Assembly (NCBI GenBank): GCA_024305405.1
Contig: JAKNDB010000107.1
Span: forward strand, 2,790,001-2,854,000
Direction of reading: 5' to 3'
Source of the DNA: Dirofilaria immitis
Taxonomy: Eukaryota > Nematoda > Chromadorea > Rhabditida > Onchocercidae
DNA length: 64,000 bases
This document shows, in pieces, positions 20,217-33,288 of the stretch (its first letter is position 1; every line of letters starts with the position of its first letter). A model generated the notes under the pieces. It was not told the DNA's origin, ran no database searches, and saw nothing but the letters and a program-made list of their open reading frames with translations. A program made the position numbers and the translations under genes.

Positions 20217-22354
20217 AGTTAATAATGAGAATTGAAAGTTGGCTTGTTTTATTACTTTATTATTTTTGTTTCTCCATTCTTTTCCTTAAATCCATCTTAT
20301 TTGGCACATTTAAAGTTGAAACAGGTCGTTAATTCTTCGAGAAGTGCAACACAGTGTTTGCTGCTAGATGGTACATGATTTTAATGAGTGTATGGTGTTC
20401 GCTTTGTAGTTTTTTTTTTCGTGAAAAGAACTATGAAAAAGTGGTGTTTGCTCGTAAAATTTGATTACTTCAAGTTCAGTTTTTTATTTACTACGATTGG
20501 TTTCTTGTAAGCTAGATTTGCTCTAGTTTGGGTGTATTTCTGCGCAGGTTTAGATTTTTAGTGAAATTTACTCATTTCTCTCTCACTTCTTATTCCTAGG
20601 CATATGAGCACCCTTTTCATCAGTTGGTGGTTCGTTTTCTCTTTTTGTGTATGGCTGAAGAAATATGTTTTGAATATTCAGGAGATCTCCCTGTGCTTTT
20701 TTTAAAAAGTTGCTATGCTATACTGCTTTGTATCCAATCATTCTCGAATAATGCGTTGTTGAATTGTTTTTCTTTTTTTTCTTGTAACATTTGATGGATT
20801 TTACATGATAATTTCTTATTTTTCGTACGAAGTTAAAGTTGCTTGTGTTCTACCAATGCATTTCCAGTACATTGTTATAATTTGATGATAGTTGAGTTAT
20901 TTTAATTTAATTTTTACAGTCATGATTTTGTAAGCCTCTCACTGCCCGTATAGATGTCTTGTTGGATTTATGACGATAATAATGTTATCACCGGTATATT
21001 GATTGTTCAATTGATTGTTTTGATACTGCGTTCTTCATTACTGTTACCTTCTGGTCATCCCGTAAATGCGTTGATTTTGCTTCTATGTTTTGGTCATTTG
21101 TTACAATTGATGACTGTTTCAGATAATAATGATTATAATGATATAGGATCATGATTTCTGACGTATTTTGTTTTTGCTGACTGTTTTATTATTAATCGGT
21201 TTTTCTGAAGCCTTTTTGCAGTACTCTTCATGAAGCTTATTCATATTTAAAGAAAATGTGAATTTCTCCTCTTAACAATTGACTTTTTGGAAAAATTATG
21301 TATGTGTGTTATTATGGCATGCAACATGCTGCTGATATGTGAAGATGTCGCAATTATGATCAAAAATCCACTTTTCAAGGCTATACGGGTGCTGCTTTAT
21401 TTGCTCTGTTTTCCCACCTTCTATGCTTTTTTTTGCTTTTTTACGTATGAATTTGTCTTCAATCATTTGTTGATTACTACTTTTATAGTGCAAGGATTTT
21501 TTTTTCTGGAGAATGCGGACGCCTGTTGTATGATGGGACATATAATGTGTGTACGTTTCTGTCTGGTTTGTATTTTCCATTGATTGGCTTGTTTCGTTAA
21601 TTTCGTACGTATAGCGACACTGTGTTGTTCACTTCTCGAAGACTTCAGGACTTTGTTCGGTGTTTTATGTTTTTTTTCTGATATCTCATCCGTTTTCTTC
21701 GCTTTCTTTAAATTCTTGTCATCGCAATTTCCCTTTCCCTTCTTTTCCCTTCAGGTTTTACGCACTCTAAAGGGAGCTATCCGATTAGTTCTGCCACACA
21801 TTTGCATAAACCTTTTTGACGACTTTCTGAAATGTTGGTTTTTCGTAATATCTTTTCTTCATTTAGTTATTATTTCTTCGATATTTCTTTTTTATTTCCT
21901 TACGTTTATTCGGAAATTACATTTTTTCTGCGTATTGTTAGGTGTTGTCTCATTTTAATTTATCAACTGCATACCTTATATGTTATTCCCATAACGTCCT
22001 TTTCTTTGCGTTTCGATTTTTTTGCTCTTTTCCATTTATCCGTTTGTTTTCCCCAAACTATGTTGAAATGTTTTCTCAAATTCATTTGTAATTGTTCAAA
22101 ATGATTTGTACTCTTTATTCATGCTCTTGTTGGTTGCAGTTTTTTCTTTCAGTTGTATCCGTATTTTGAGGTGTTTTCGTGCATGGACGGTAATAAACTA
22201 TCAGAAAATAAAGTTTGTGATGCATTTGGAAATCGAATTGCTTTCCACTTACTAATCGTTAAGAAGACACGTTTTTGGGCTTGTTCAGAATTGGGTTTTG
22301 AATTCAGGTACTGTGAATCGACGATGAAAGGATGGTCTTCAGAAGTCTTTTCAG
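20217..22354. other. Long T-rich 3' flank of the FUBP gene
   Basis: Strongly T-rich on the plus strand, typical of a long 3' untranslated region. A good pyrimidine-rich acceptor near 21754 is followed by about 80 bases open in one frame (VLRTLKGAIRLVLPHICINL), and a 37-base block at 22155-22191 sits between an acceptor and a GTAATA donor. Either could be an upstream exon of the unrecognised gene at 22355-24844, but I could not link phases, so neither is called. Confidence 0.35.
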
Positions 22355-24844
22355 CGTGTCGGTGTTTGCAAATCTTCAATTCCGTTATTATCGGGAGTTC
22401 ATGCTGAGATGATGGTTATCGGGAGGGAAGGAAAGGCGGTAAGATCGATTATAAAAATTCTGAAAAATAATGACAGTTTCTTAAAGGTAAGTGTCGGTAC
22501 ATTGGAATGCCATCATGTCGAGTTTCAAAAAGAATGAAAAAAAAATGGAAATTTTGTTTTGAACAATATTGGTTGGTGCGTTACATAATATGTTTGCATT
22601 TTTATAGCATTGAGCCAATAAAATTGGGTGAGAAGTAAAAGTTGAAATTGGGTATGCCAAAAACAGTAATTTGTCATTGGCTTGAAGGTATTTAATTGTG
22701 CTTGCAGCATTCATCCCATTTTGTTCTTGTTCATAGTTGTAAATGATTGTGATATTCGAAGTTTTCCTTTAATAAAGTTGAGGATGCGTGATATATAATA
22801 CTTCATGTGGATGATAAAATCTATTCATTATCATCTAGTTATTCTCACATTGGGACATTTAAAATACTCGGACTCTAATACCGCTAGATTTGATATTTGA
22901 AAAGGTTGCATTGATATGCTGGCATTATGCTTTTACTTTCATCAATGATCGAATTTGTTTGAACTTTGATATTTCATTTCTAAAAGCATACATGTTGTTA
23001 TTAGTTAAATCTAAATTGTTTTTGTCATCTCAAGAGCACATCTGACAGTAAAACTTTTTTCCATTTGGGAAACTGAAGTCAAGAAATAAGTATGTTTGGA
23101 AGAATACGGAATATATTTTTATTATTACAACAGATAATATTAGAATTGTTAATTCGATATTTTTGCTATAATTCATTATTTTCAAAGAGGAATGCATATT
23201 TGGTAACATTCAAAGTAACTATGACAAACTTTATGGTATCGTTGATTCATCATTCACACTTTTACAGTTCACTGAAATTTGATATGAAGCTAAAAATAGC
23301 TTCTTGTGTTATGATCTTGAGAATGATTCGTAATTGATTAATGGACTAATCGTTTAATCATTGGACAATCATTTATTTTTATTTGTCTTTTCAATAAGTC
23401 TTCTCCTCGTTTACTTCGTAATATATAGTCTGATTTCAATATGTAAGTACATCCATTTGAGGATTTATCAATCTTCTTTGGAATAAATTAGTAATTAAAG
23501 CGAGTAAGATTGGAATTGATAACTTATCAAGTTAATATCAAAAGGGAATAATACTTTAAAACGACTAATTGGAAATGAAATTTCAACTACTTCAATGTTC
23601 ATTGGAATGATTGAATTACATATATACATTGAATTACATATATATCTGTAATTTCTTTTTCTGTTTTGAAGTGTAAGTTTCAGCTGCGATGCATTTCGTA
23701 ACGGAATAGATCGATCAGATAATTAATCATTCGTCGAACGATGTTATTAAATTTGAAACGATTGGTTTTTTCCCCTTTTCATTGATTTTTAGGGTTTGAA
23801 AATTTTCTTGTTTTTTCTTTCTATCCCATTCTATTTTTATCGAAATATTGGGTTAAAGTAATTTCTAAACTTCTAGGAAAGAAAAGTTTTATTTGAATTA
23901 TTAGCTCCACTATTTACTCTTAGCAGTACATATTGAACGAATAGTTAAAGGCTGAAGAAATCGTAACATCTGAACTGTTAATGGAAATGTTGATAAACAG
24001 TTTAGATCCTTCTTTGATTATCAGTCAAGGAAATATTGCAAATAGTGAAACAGGTCATTCTGGTATAAAATTAGCTTTCCTCTTTTTAAAACTTTTTCAT
24101 TAATATGAAGTTGTTAGCTAATCGAAGAATGATGACGATGAGAAGTATAAAATATGCTGTCTTATTTTTATTTTTTTTTCATTCCTTTCCTCCATATGCC
24201 TTTTATAAACAAAGTTTCAGATGGAATTAACGAACACTGTTCTCAAGTTACCTTTAGAACCAAAAACACAGGTGTAAGAAGGTAAAGCAATAAATAATAG
24301 TAATTAATATGTTTAGCTCATGAACTGCTTCAACAGTTCAAAAATCTTGTTGTTGACGAAATTACCACAAACATCGATTTTGGACCATATTTCTCTCATT
24401 TTCTAATCATAAAATTTTGATTCTTTAATATACTATTATCGCTATCATTGTATGGTATTAATATTTTTCTTGGGACTATGCAAAAAGTAACATATGCAAT
24501 ATTTCGGAAAATGATGAAATAAGAAGTATCATTAAATTAGAAGAAAAAGGAAGTGATAAAATATTAGATCATTGTGATCATCATGTACCGTAATAACAAC
24601 ACTGACTAACTTTTCTATTGAATAATTAAGTTTCTTGCTATATTTGTGAATAATAAATATTTTAGGACGGATAGATGGATTCAGAAGATATCTTCCTCGA
24701 TTCCGGAAGATATTTTCCGCGATTCTGCGTCCTGATGATAACCCACCGTTTGCATACAATCATAGATTCGGACAGAATAATGATCTGTTTGAACTTTTTT
24801 CCTTAAAATTTCTTTATTTGCAATCTTGGACAAATGGAAAATAG
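22355..24844 (+). CDS. Unrecognised multi-exon gene (3' part)
   Basis: Four exons that I do not recognise but that join in phase: 22355-22486 (44 codons, phase 0 both ends, acceptor TTTTCAG, donor GTAAGT), 23951-24053 (or from 23945), 24221-24271, 24666-24844 with a TAG stop. All three joins keep a single open frame. The product reads in order RVGVCKSSIPLLSGVHAEMM, a Lys-rich helix, AEEIVTSELLMEMLINSLDP, HCSQVTF, then a basic block GRIDGFRRYLPRFRKIF and PPFAYNHRFGQNNDLFELFS. Exon 4 is less AT-rich than its surroundings. No signal peptide or domain is seen; the 5' end is missing unless translation starts at the Met pair near 22406. Composition (basic RRYLPRFRK) allows a peptide precursor or a small nuclear protein, but this is a guess. 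It could be a chance alignment of open frames. Confidence 0.45.
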
Positions 24845-26143
24845 AAATTTGATGAATAGAAAAAGTTTCATAATATAATTGCGACAGGTTTCAAAATTTT
24901 TAGTTTTATATAATCAAGAGATTCTGATCGAATAAAATGTAATTTTGGAATCCTGAAAAAAATAGTATTAACCTGAAATTAATGTATGATTCAAGATGTT
25001 TAAAAATGAATGTTTTATTGGATTGAACAATCCGTATACTTTGTTATCTAATTGAAAAAAGTGTTTTCATTGCTTTGACTGCTAAAACTGGAAATAGAAC
25101 GTAAGGTATCTGAAAAGATGTAATATCATGATATCTTAAAATACAACGCGAAAGAATAATTATTTAAGATTTATAGATATTAGTAGATTTTAAATTCAAA
25201 AGTTTCAAAAATTATTAGCTATGAACTTTATGCAATTCAATATCTCAAATAATTTGTATGGATAGATAATAGGATATTATTGAATTTTTAAATAGATTTT
25301 ATTTTTCACAATGAAATTTACTTTTTAATTCTATTTTTTCCATTACAACAATTATTGATTGTCTAGCAAATATAATATCTAATGCTTCCAAATAAGCGAT
25401 TTATTTTACAAAATTATGCAAAAATTTTTAGTAAAATGCAAAATAGCTTTAAATTATTCATGGAATTTTAAAATTCTTTTTTCCCGAATATTCGAATTGA
25501 AAATATATTTCAGCAAATATTGTTAAAATTATTTCTATTTTTGATATTGATAAATAGAAAGCAAAAAAATGATAATGATGATGATGATGATGATGATGAC
25601 GATGATGATGATGATGATGATGATGATAGCTTAAATCTATATTAAAAATTACATAGTTAGATTTTACTCAACAATTATTAGGCCATTTAAAATTTGCAAT
25701 ACTTTCATTTTCTAGCTAATTATTATTTTTCTATTGTTGAGAATGCCATTTAAAACATGTGTTTTAATAGTTGATTTATTTCTGAAGATTTAGGAAAATT
25801 TGATAAATCATATTGTGATAAATCACAATAATTGAATATATCCTATAAATAATAATAAACTTTATAAACACTTAAATAAGAATTCCATTTTGTTTCTATT
25901 TATAGAATGGAATAGATGTTTAAAATAAAATATTTAAATATGCTGGCTCGTATGAGGAAATTATATTTATTCTATTTGAAAGATAAATTTATAAATTGAA
26001 TTGAAATTCTTTTCTATGGTTAAATTAATTATCGACCATAAATTGGATTCAAAAATACGATGAATAAATAATTAGAATAATGTTGTTGGATTTGAGAAAA
26101 ATTGTTGTTTGAGTGATATTTCGATTTCATCGTATCATATCCC
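24845..26143. other. AT-rich intergenic region
   Basis: Very AT-rich, containing the GAT/ATG trinucleotide microsatellite at 25570-25627. No gene seen. Confidence 0.55.
25570..25627. repeat. ATG/GAT trinucleotide microsatellite
   Basis: About 18 near-perfect ATG units with one ACG and one TAA-like interruption, in intergenic DNA; not in a coding exon. Confidence 0.9.
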
Positions 26144-28323
26144 TTAAGAAGTTTTTGTTGATGGTCCTTTGTAATTTTGTCGTTTTGGTGCCATACCGCG
26201 TTCGATGATATCATATGCCATAGCAATGATCGATTCTTTAGGATCTATAAATTCCATTCCGAGAATCTCTTTCGCCTGAAATTAATTATATTAGAACATT
26301 GGTTGAGAGTAAAAAAATATTTAACAAAAATGATAACGATGACTTACACGAGAATTGTCGAGATGCATTTCATTACCATAACGTGTCAGTACTTGCTCTT
26401 TTGTTTCTCTACTGAACAATGAATAAAGCCATACTACCGGATATGGTACCGTAAATCTTGGAATAGTGTAACCTAAAATTGACAATATCACTAATTGACC
26501 AGGCAGTACTGAATGATAGGAATCGGTAGTAAATAATTTATATTTAACTTGCGGTGAAAATTCGTCACGAAGAACATTGGCAATATCCATAAACCAGAAA
26601 CTTGGCTGATAACTTATTAGAATTCGCAATCCATCGCTACGAGATTCACGCATGGCACGAATATGTGCTTGCGCTACATCACGTACATCTACTAAACCAA
26701 ATTGAATTGTTGGCACTGCAGGCACTTCATTATTTAAGAAACGACGTATTACCTAAAAATAGATTTTATCTAAAATTAAGAAGTAGCGATATCAGGTGTG
26801 ATATATTAATATAACATATCAGAAGAAATTAGACAAAATAAAAAAATATAATTTAAAGAAAAAAAAGTTTACATCGACACTCGTTCCTTGTACATTGTGA
26901 AGAAGAGGTCCAACAACAAGTGTTGGATTGATTACTGTTAGCTTGAATTTAACATCTAAAAATTAAATAACAATTGAATAATTTCGAATGTTAAATTTTT
27001 TTAGATTATAAAATAAATAAAAAAAAGAAATTTTAATTAGCTTTTTCATCATTTATCATTCGAATTCAACGATTCTATTTGACATGTTATTGATATCAGC
27101 AGGATTCATTTAATGATTTCTGTCATTGAATCAGTAGACAAAGCAATTCAGATGATGTTCAGATATAATAAACTTCAAAATAATCTTTAGCAAGACTAAC
27201 TTTCATTATGAACGAAATCCCATGCAGCTTTTTCAGCAAGTGTTTTACTCTTTATATAATTATTTACATTTTTGAATCGATATTGCTCCAATCATTTTCG
27301 TTGAACGTTCGTGTCATATCAGTGTAACCTTCTACAATGTGAACAACATACTATTACTGAATGGCAAGTAGAATTGATTTTTTTTTTTTTTTTCATTATG
27401 ATATTATTTACATTTCTTGTTATTAAACAGTATAAGACAACTTTTAAGCCCTTTCTTTTATCATTTCTGTTATCAAAATCAATTGATATCAAGGAATTAT
27501 TTATTCCTCATTCTTCTCTAGACATTTTGTATCGAAATAAAATTTCATTAGTTTTCACATATTTCTTCTTAAATTCATACTAATCTGCTTGCTTTCAAAA
27601 TTATTTTCATAAATTACTAAAAAGCTATAATTTTACCATTGATTGCACAAGAGGAACTGGTAAGAACAACTTTTTTGATGGATGATTTTGCTACAGCTCG
27701 TAATACTCGCAAAGTCCCATTTACTGCTGTTGAAATTACTGATTCATCAGTAACAATCGGAAAAGGACTTGCAACATGTAAAACATAAGTACAATCAGTT
27801 GTAATTCTGAAAAGATTAAAAGAATTATAGGGAATGATTTGTAAATTAGATTTGGAATTAATGATTGAGCATAGATTTTTGATAACAGGAAAAAGTCAAG
27901 AGTCTTGGATTTTTTAGATTCTTATGAACCTAAGAAAGAAATCAAGCATTAATCAATAAATGAATATAAAAGAAGCGAAAAAATGAAATACGTAAAACGA
28001 ACTGTGACCATCCCTGATCACTCTCCAAATCCGCTTCGACCAATTCTAAACGCTCAGTAGCTCCTTCTAGCTCTTTCAATGGTGCAATTTTTAAGTGATT
28101 ATTAAGATTACGTACGGTGCCACGTACGATATAATTTTCTTTAAGAAGTTGTTGAACACAATGTATGCCAATAAAGCCTGATGCTCCGGTAACGAGCACT
28201 TCTGTAATGAATTAAGACATTAGAATTGAAAATTAACTCAATAATAATATTTTTTTCTTAATTTAAGAATATGATAAAATATAACTTACTAATATTTCGA
28301 TTCATCTCCATTTCTTCTACCAT
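26144..28323 (-). CDS. NAD(P)-dependent extended SDR, dihydroflavonol-4-reductase-like
   Basis: Seven exons on the minus strand: 28323-28290, 28201-28003, 27806-27637, 27331-27201, 26955-26873, 26752-26348, 26275-26144; about 384 residues, normal for the family. The N-terminal Rossmann motif is VLVTGASGFIGIHCVQQLL, followed by GTVRN, the strand TDCTYVLHVASPFP, the catalytic serine region KKVVLTSSSCAI, the YxxxK pair in NYIKSKTLAEKAAWDF, and INPTLVVGPLL. Members reduce a carbonyl next to a sugar-, steroid- or phenol-like substrate using NADPH; the substrate here cannot be told. Exon 4 is broken by one missing base in the T run 27269-27273 (five A in the sense strand, six needed), just before the YxxxK motif; with it restored, the exon 4/5 phase also fits. 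Confidence 0.88.
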
Positions 28324-30720
28324 TAAAACACTGAAATATATTTGAATGTTTGTTACAAAATTCTAACCATCGATAATTGAAATGAAATGAGAAAAATAAT
28401 TGCAATGAATCACTTCAACAATATCATCTTCTTATGAAAGAAAAGTACACTTCCAATTATGTCAAAATAGAAAAAAGAGCCAGAAAAAAACGATTATATG
28501 AACTTATAAAGAGCGGACAAAGAAAGAAGTATTAATTATTCAGTTTTCGAATATTTAGAATTTATTCAAAGGATCAATGTTAAAAGCTATCTGAAATACA
28601 TTGACCAATTGTGCAAATGATTGATACATTTATAATCTTCAATCTCTATCTCATTTAACTCTTTTATTTCCATTCAATTAAAATATATTCAATAAATTAC
28701 GAAAAAGAAAAAAAAGAGGAGGTGGAAACCAACAATGATATGTTATCATATCACAATTCATTTGAAATTGAAGAAAAATATCTCATTGTTTCTTATCAAT
28801 CAATCAATGTCTTTATGATATTATAAGCAACAAAGAGAATAAAAAAATATGTAATGAATTAGAGCTAAAATAAAATTTATTAAAGATGTATGATTTGGAG
28901 AGTAAAAAGATGATTGCATTTCTTCCGGCGAGAGAATTTAGCATCGAGAACAATGTCATCTTCTCTATCATTGATTTGATTGTTAACAGAATGATACATG
29001 CACACATTTATATCCATATAATGTACGCATAGATAAAATATTACCGAATTTGTAGAGGTCACAGTCACATATTGTCAATTTCTTTACCCTAAAAACAGGT
29101 ATAATTTTTTTCTTCTGTAGAAGACAGTCAAGAAAAAATTATGCATAAAATTTTACTGAAGAAGAAAAAAGTATAATTTGAGGGAATGGCTTTGGGGATA
29201 TTTTCGACTTATTTATTTATTGTACGAGATAAAATAGAAAAATTAAAATATGGCCTTTTTACCAATTGCTCTAAGGATATATCGTAGAGCTATACAAAGT
29301 TAAAATAATAAATTAGATAATATTACTCAGATTCACTTCTCCCATTTTTAGGCTTAGCAAGATCATTATCCGTCATTGGACAAAAAAAAAAAAGTTGAAA
29401 AGGTAACCAAGAGATAAGGAATGTGCTGTGAAAAGAATAATGTCTCAATGAAAGAGAAACTATATAAATTCATAAATTAATTTCTCATTAAATAATTTCA
29501 TTTGTATCTGCTACTAATAATGCCATTCAACCGATATGTCATATCAATACTTCAATATCTTAAACTTTTATTGATTCAATTGTTTACTTATTTTTGTTTG
29601 AAATATCATAAAATTTTAGATCAAAAAAATCGATAACTTTTTTATCTCAGATGGATCATAAACTAATCAATTAAGCATTAATCACTAATTATAATATTTT
29701 TCAAGCGACAATAAATCTTAACAAAAAATCGGAACAAATGGTATTTCAGCATGTGAATATTACCTTTGAAACAAGCGATAATTTGTCATAGCTTTAGAAA
29801 AGATGGATTTAATAAATAGAAAGGGAATTTGTGGAATATAGTTGAAGCACACCTTATCTTATTTAATTATTAAGAAGCAATATTCAAATATGATAGAAAG
29901 TAATAATCCAACTTTTTAAAAGTTCTTATTTTTTTATAGCAAAATATTATTATAAATTACTGAACTGTTACATTTTCATAATGCAGGTAAAATAAAAGTG
30001 AAATTAGACGACAATATCATTATACTACATATCAATTGCTTGTTATTATTTCCTATATATTCAATTATTTTCGAATACGGAGATTCTATTAATAATTAGA
30101 CATTTTATCATCTTTCTTTATCACACTACAGTTTGTTAATAAGTTGGAATATGAGCAATTTTTGAAACAAAGAATTTCGAGTAAGCCGAAAAAGTATTTA
30201 ATATTGATTTGCTATTTATATTCACAATAATGCAACTTATCATTAAAGTATAGTTTTCTATAATGATAAATTAGTCTAATTATCGCTCAATCTGTCTGAT
30301 TATAAGACTAAATTCGTACGATAAATGAATAATTTGGAAATAATACCTTACTTTTACGATTCTATTTATTCCGTCCAATATCTATAGCAAGAAGTAAATA
30401 TAATAGAATGGAAAGTTAAAATAGAAATAAATTGAGTATCTGGATGCAACAATAAATTAATTTAGAAAGTCATTTGTAATAATCAAGTTTTTCGCAAATA
30501 TTTTTTTAAACATCAGAAAAACAAATTACAAATAACTTTCCCGTATTTATAAATTTCAAGATATATATATATATATATATATAGAATATAAGTCTGATAT
30601 GTCTAAACATGTATCCTGAAATCTGTTAAACACTGGTTGATATAATTAATATGATTAACTTCTTATCAAGTTATTATAATTAGAATTGGATAACATTAAA
30701 CGCTAAAATGTGTTGAATCA
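28324..30720. other. AT-rich intergenic region
   Basis: About 2.4 kb of very AT-rich sequence upstream of the reductase gene. Short frames (for example 28813-29068, minus) are low-complexity and look like chance. An AT microsatellite lies at 30560-30583. Nothing else supported. Confidence 0.5.
30560..30583. repeat. AT microsatellite
   Basis: Twelve AT dinucleotides in intergenic DNA. Confidence 0.85.
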
Positions 30721-31157
30721 TCAAATGCATTTAAATTGAACTAGCAAATAAACAAAATCACTGATAAAAATAACTGCTAAAATAGTACCATTCATTTTGA
30801 AAAAATAAGATAAAAATGGCAGAGCAAATGTTAATTTGAAATTTAATAGATATCGATGATTAATAGATAGAATAATCAAACAAATTATTAGAAATATAAA
30901 TGCTTTGCAAGATATATCAGTCAAATTTGTCGTCGATGTTTTCTATTTTTTTAATATCTTAATAGGTGGGATTCTTGCATGAATAATTTGGTATAATAAA
31001 AAGTCGAGATATAATTGCATATGATATAATATCGGGAAATTGGTAGGATTACTGATGAGAGAAATCCAATAATGTTATTGCCATAAACGAAGAGTTGCAA
31101 CAAAAACCAGTTTGAAAATATTGAAATTATCAATCTCTTCTGCAATCGATTGGCCAT
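30721..31157 (-). CDS. Possible small membrane protein, two exons
   Basis: Minus-strand frame from ATG at 31157 to 31053 (35 codons, donor GTAATC), then after an AAATAG acceptor 30942-30721 in the same phase, 108 residues in all. The translation has a basic start (MANRLQKRL), then hydrophobic stretches (FSNWFLLQLFVYG, FIFLIICLIIL, LTFALPFLSYFF, ILAVIFISDFVYLLV), so three or four membrane passes are plausible. I recognise no family. AT-rich sequence readily yields hydrophobic codons, so this may be a chance frame. The ATG lies in slightly less AT-rich DNA and the splice phase is clean. Confidence 0.3.
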
Positions 31158-32322
31158 CTTTAAAGAATGAAATGGAATCCATTGAATGTTGAAATCGTTG
31201 ACCTAATTTAGTCAGGCAGGAGATTAAATATTTATATGGCCTCCTTCGATATTTCAGGGTTCAGTAAAATCTGGACATTTTTCCATTCAATATTCAAAGA
31301 AGTATCATGACTTTACGGCACTGATAGTTTGTGAGGTAATTGGCGCACACTACTTTTCGCTCATCGAGTACTTTTTATCTGAAATATATCATGGGAGCAA
31401 AAATGGGAAGTTCTACTTTCTTATTTCACTCTTATGAGAGGTCAGAGATGAGAAAAGTTATCATTAGTGATGCATCGAAAACTCTTCTTTAAGAATCCAA
31501 ATATTAATTAATTCACTTGTTGAAGATGACTTGAAATTTTTATCGGAAATTAAGAATTTCTGACCGATAAATCATAGTTTTTTTAGGAATGAAATAGATA
31601 TCTGAGTCAATAAACATATGTTTACTGCAGATAATTAACAACAACAAGGACAATTACGCACTACTTCCACTTTCCTCAGATAATCTATACATCTCATCTT
31701 CCATTTAAGACCAAATTATTCATCCCTTGACATGTGAAACAAGAGATTTGCATAATGGCAATGGAGTGGTGCAGCAGATCTACGGGGTTTCTAATGGTAT
31801 GGGATAGGGAATTATTCGCGGTAGAATAATCGATTGACGGTCTTGAATGATAACTTAGGTGAAATGGTAACTGTGGTCACATCTTCAAAACTTCATTCAT
31901 CTTGTTAGTTAATTGCAAAATATTCATTAAAAAATTGGTAAATGAAATAGTAATTTTATTCTGATTGTTTTTTTTAGCTAAAGTAGTGAATTGGCTGTGA
32001 TGAATTATTCAGATACACTGTCTGGTCATTTTGTGTATCATTTGCAGCTGTTTTTGGTAAGCAATCTTAGACTTTCATACAATCAAACTATTTCAAAATA
32101 TTTCTGTTGGAGCTGACTGATATAATTATCTTGAGAGATGGAATGAGTCTCATAGAATCATGAAATCAGCCATTGGAAATCATTGTTTAATTACTTTATC
32201 AGTCCTATATGATATAGATTATGTTATCTATTTATGGCTCCGATGTGTACCATATGCAATTATGAGTGCAGGTAAATAGGAAGATTTTATATGTAGTCTA
32301 CTGCAGCATATTAAGAGAAGAA
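31158..32322. other. Intergenic region, divergent flank
   Basis: Lies between the minus-strand small ORF and the plus-strand SELENOF homolog. A short frame at 31999-32058 ends in a GTAAGC donor and could be an untranslated or alternative first exon; I could not join it to anything. No other gene seen. Confidence 0.4.
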
Positions 32323-33288
32323 ATGATGCAGTTGGTGTTTTTGATAGTATTATTAATCAATTCCACTTACATTCATTGCATAAATAATTCGTTTCATTCT
32401 AACTACTCAATTTTCTTCTTTAAGTCAACTTTGCGTGTAAATTTTTGAAAATTACTAATGTACAATGTAAACCGTAAGAATAATGAGATCTTTCATTTCT
32501 GTTTTTACTTGTGTCTCTATGATAGTTAATTATAGGTTCTAATAGTTCGATTCGTATTTGCTGATGTTGAATTAAATCGCGAAATCTGTCAGGAACGTGG
32601 ATTCAACAGCGAATCATTGCAGTGCTCAAGTTGTGCAGACTTGCCACAATTTCATCTAGATGAACTTGTCGCTGATTGTAATTCGTGCTGTAGGAAGATT
32701 ATGGAAAAACAGAGCATGAAGTACAAAAGTTTCATTCAGTTGGCTTTGCTATGAATTTTCTTTATAAGAATCACCAGCTGAAAGATACCTTTTTAACAAA
32801 AGGATACAAATCGATGTAGTGATACACTTTATTGTAATGTTGATTAAGCTTAACATTATTTTAGAAATACCCACTGGCTCATATCGAAATTTGTGAATGT
32901 AACTTAGGACGATTTCCCAAGCAGAAGGTTGGTCAATTTTGCGCAATTAACTGAATAATTCGAACGATTCTATTTTTAAGCGATGGCTCGTTGTGGCTTA
33001 ATGCATTCGTTGCATTGAAATGTATTCCGTAAGGTATTATTTGATGTGAAATAATTGTATTTACTGAAATGTGTGAGATATAGCAAATAAATTGAAAATA
33101 TTTCAGCATTTGTCAAGTCCAATATGGTAAAAAAATGGGGAACTTGTGTGAAAGTTCGTCACGTTCGAGGAACATTGCCGACAATTAAGTTGCTGGATGC
33201 ACAAGGCGAGGTGCAAAAGATTATGAATATTGAAAAATGGGATACTGACACCATTACAGAATTTTTGAATACGTGGCTGGAATGTTAG
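32323..33288 (+). CDS. SELENOF/Sep15-like ER thioredoxin-fold protein, Cys in place of Sec
   Basis: Exons: 32323-32436 (uncertain signal exon, MMQLVFLIVLLINSTYIHC), 32536-32720, 32865-32931, 33107-33288. Exon 2 carries the cysteine-rich UGGT-binding domain (REICQERGFNSESLQCSSC, DCNSCC). Exons 3-4 carry the thioredoxin-like domain (IEICECNLGRFP, AFVKSNMVKKW, VRHVRG, IKLLDAQGEVQ, EFLNTWLEC). Mammalian SELENOF has Cys-Gly-Sec at the redox site; here it is Cys-Glu-Cys (TGT GAA TGT), so no selenocysteine is needed. The family assists UGGT in glycoprotein folding control in the ER. Exon 2 ends one base out of phase with exon 3; one more A in the run 32705-32709 repairs it and gives a GAA|GTACAA donor. 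The first exon is weakly supported because the linker to the Cys-rich domain is unusual. Confidence 0.82.

Noticed and set aside
21287..22104. Overlapping hydrophobic frames on both strands in the FUBP 3' flank
   Set aside because: They are Phe/Leu/Cys-rich as expected from T-rich sequence and lack splice or family support.
22153..22407. 84-codon plus-strand frame LYPYFEVFSCMDG...
   Set aside because: It overlaps exon 1 of the unrecognised gene in another frame, and the latter joins in phase to three further exons; only a short 5' piece might be a separate exon.
25570..25627. Poly-Asp/Met coding repeat
   Set aside because: The trinucleotide repeat is not inside any exon with splice or family support.
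32865..32931. Selenocysteine codon and SECIS element in the SELENOF homolog
   Set aside because: The Sec position is TGT (Cys); no in-frame TGA is present.
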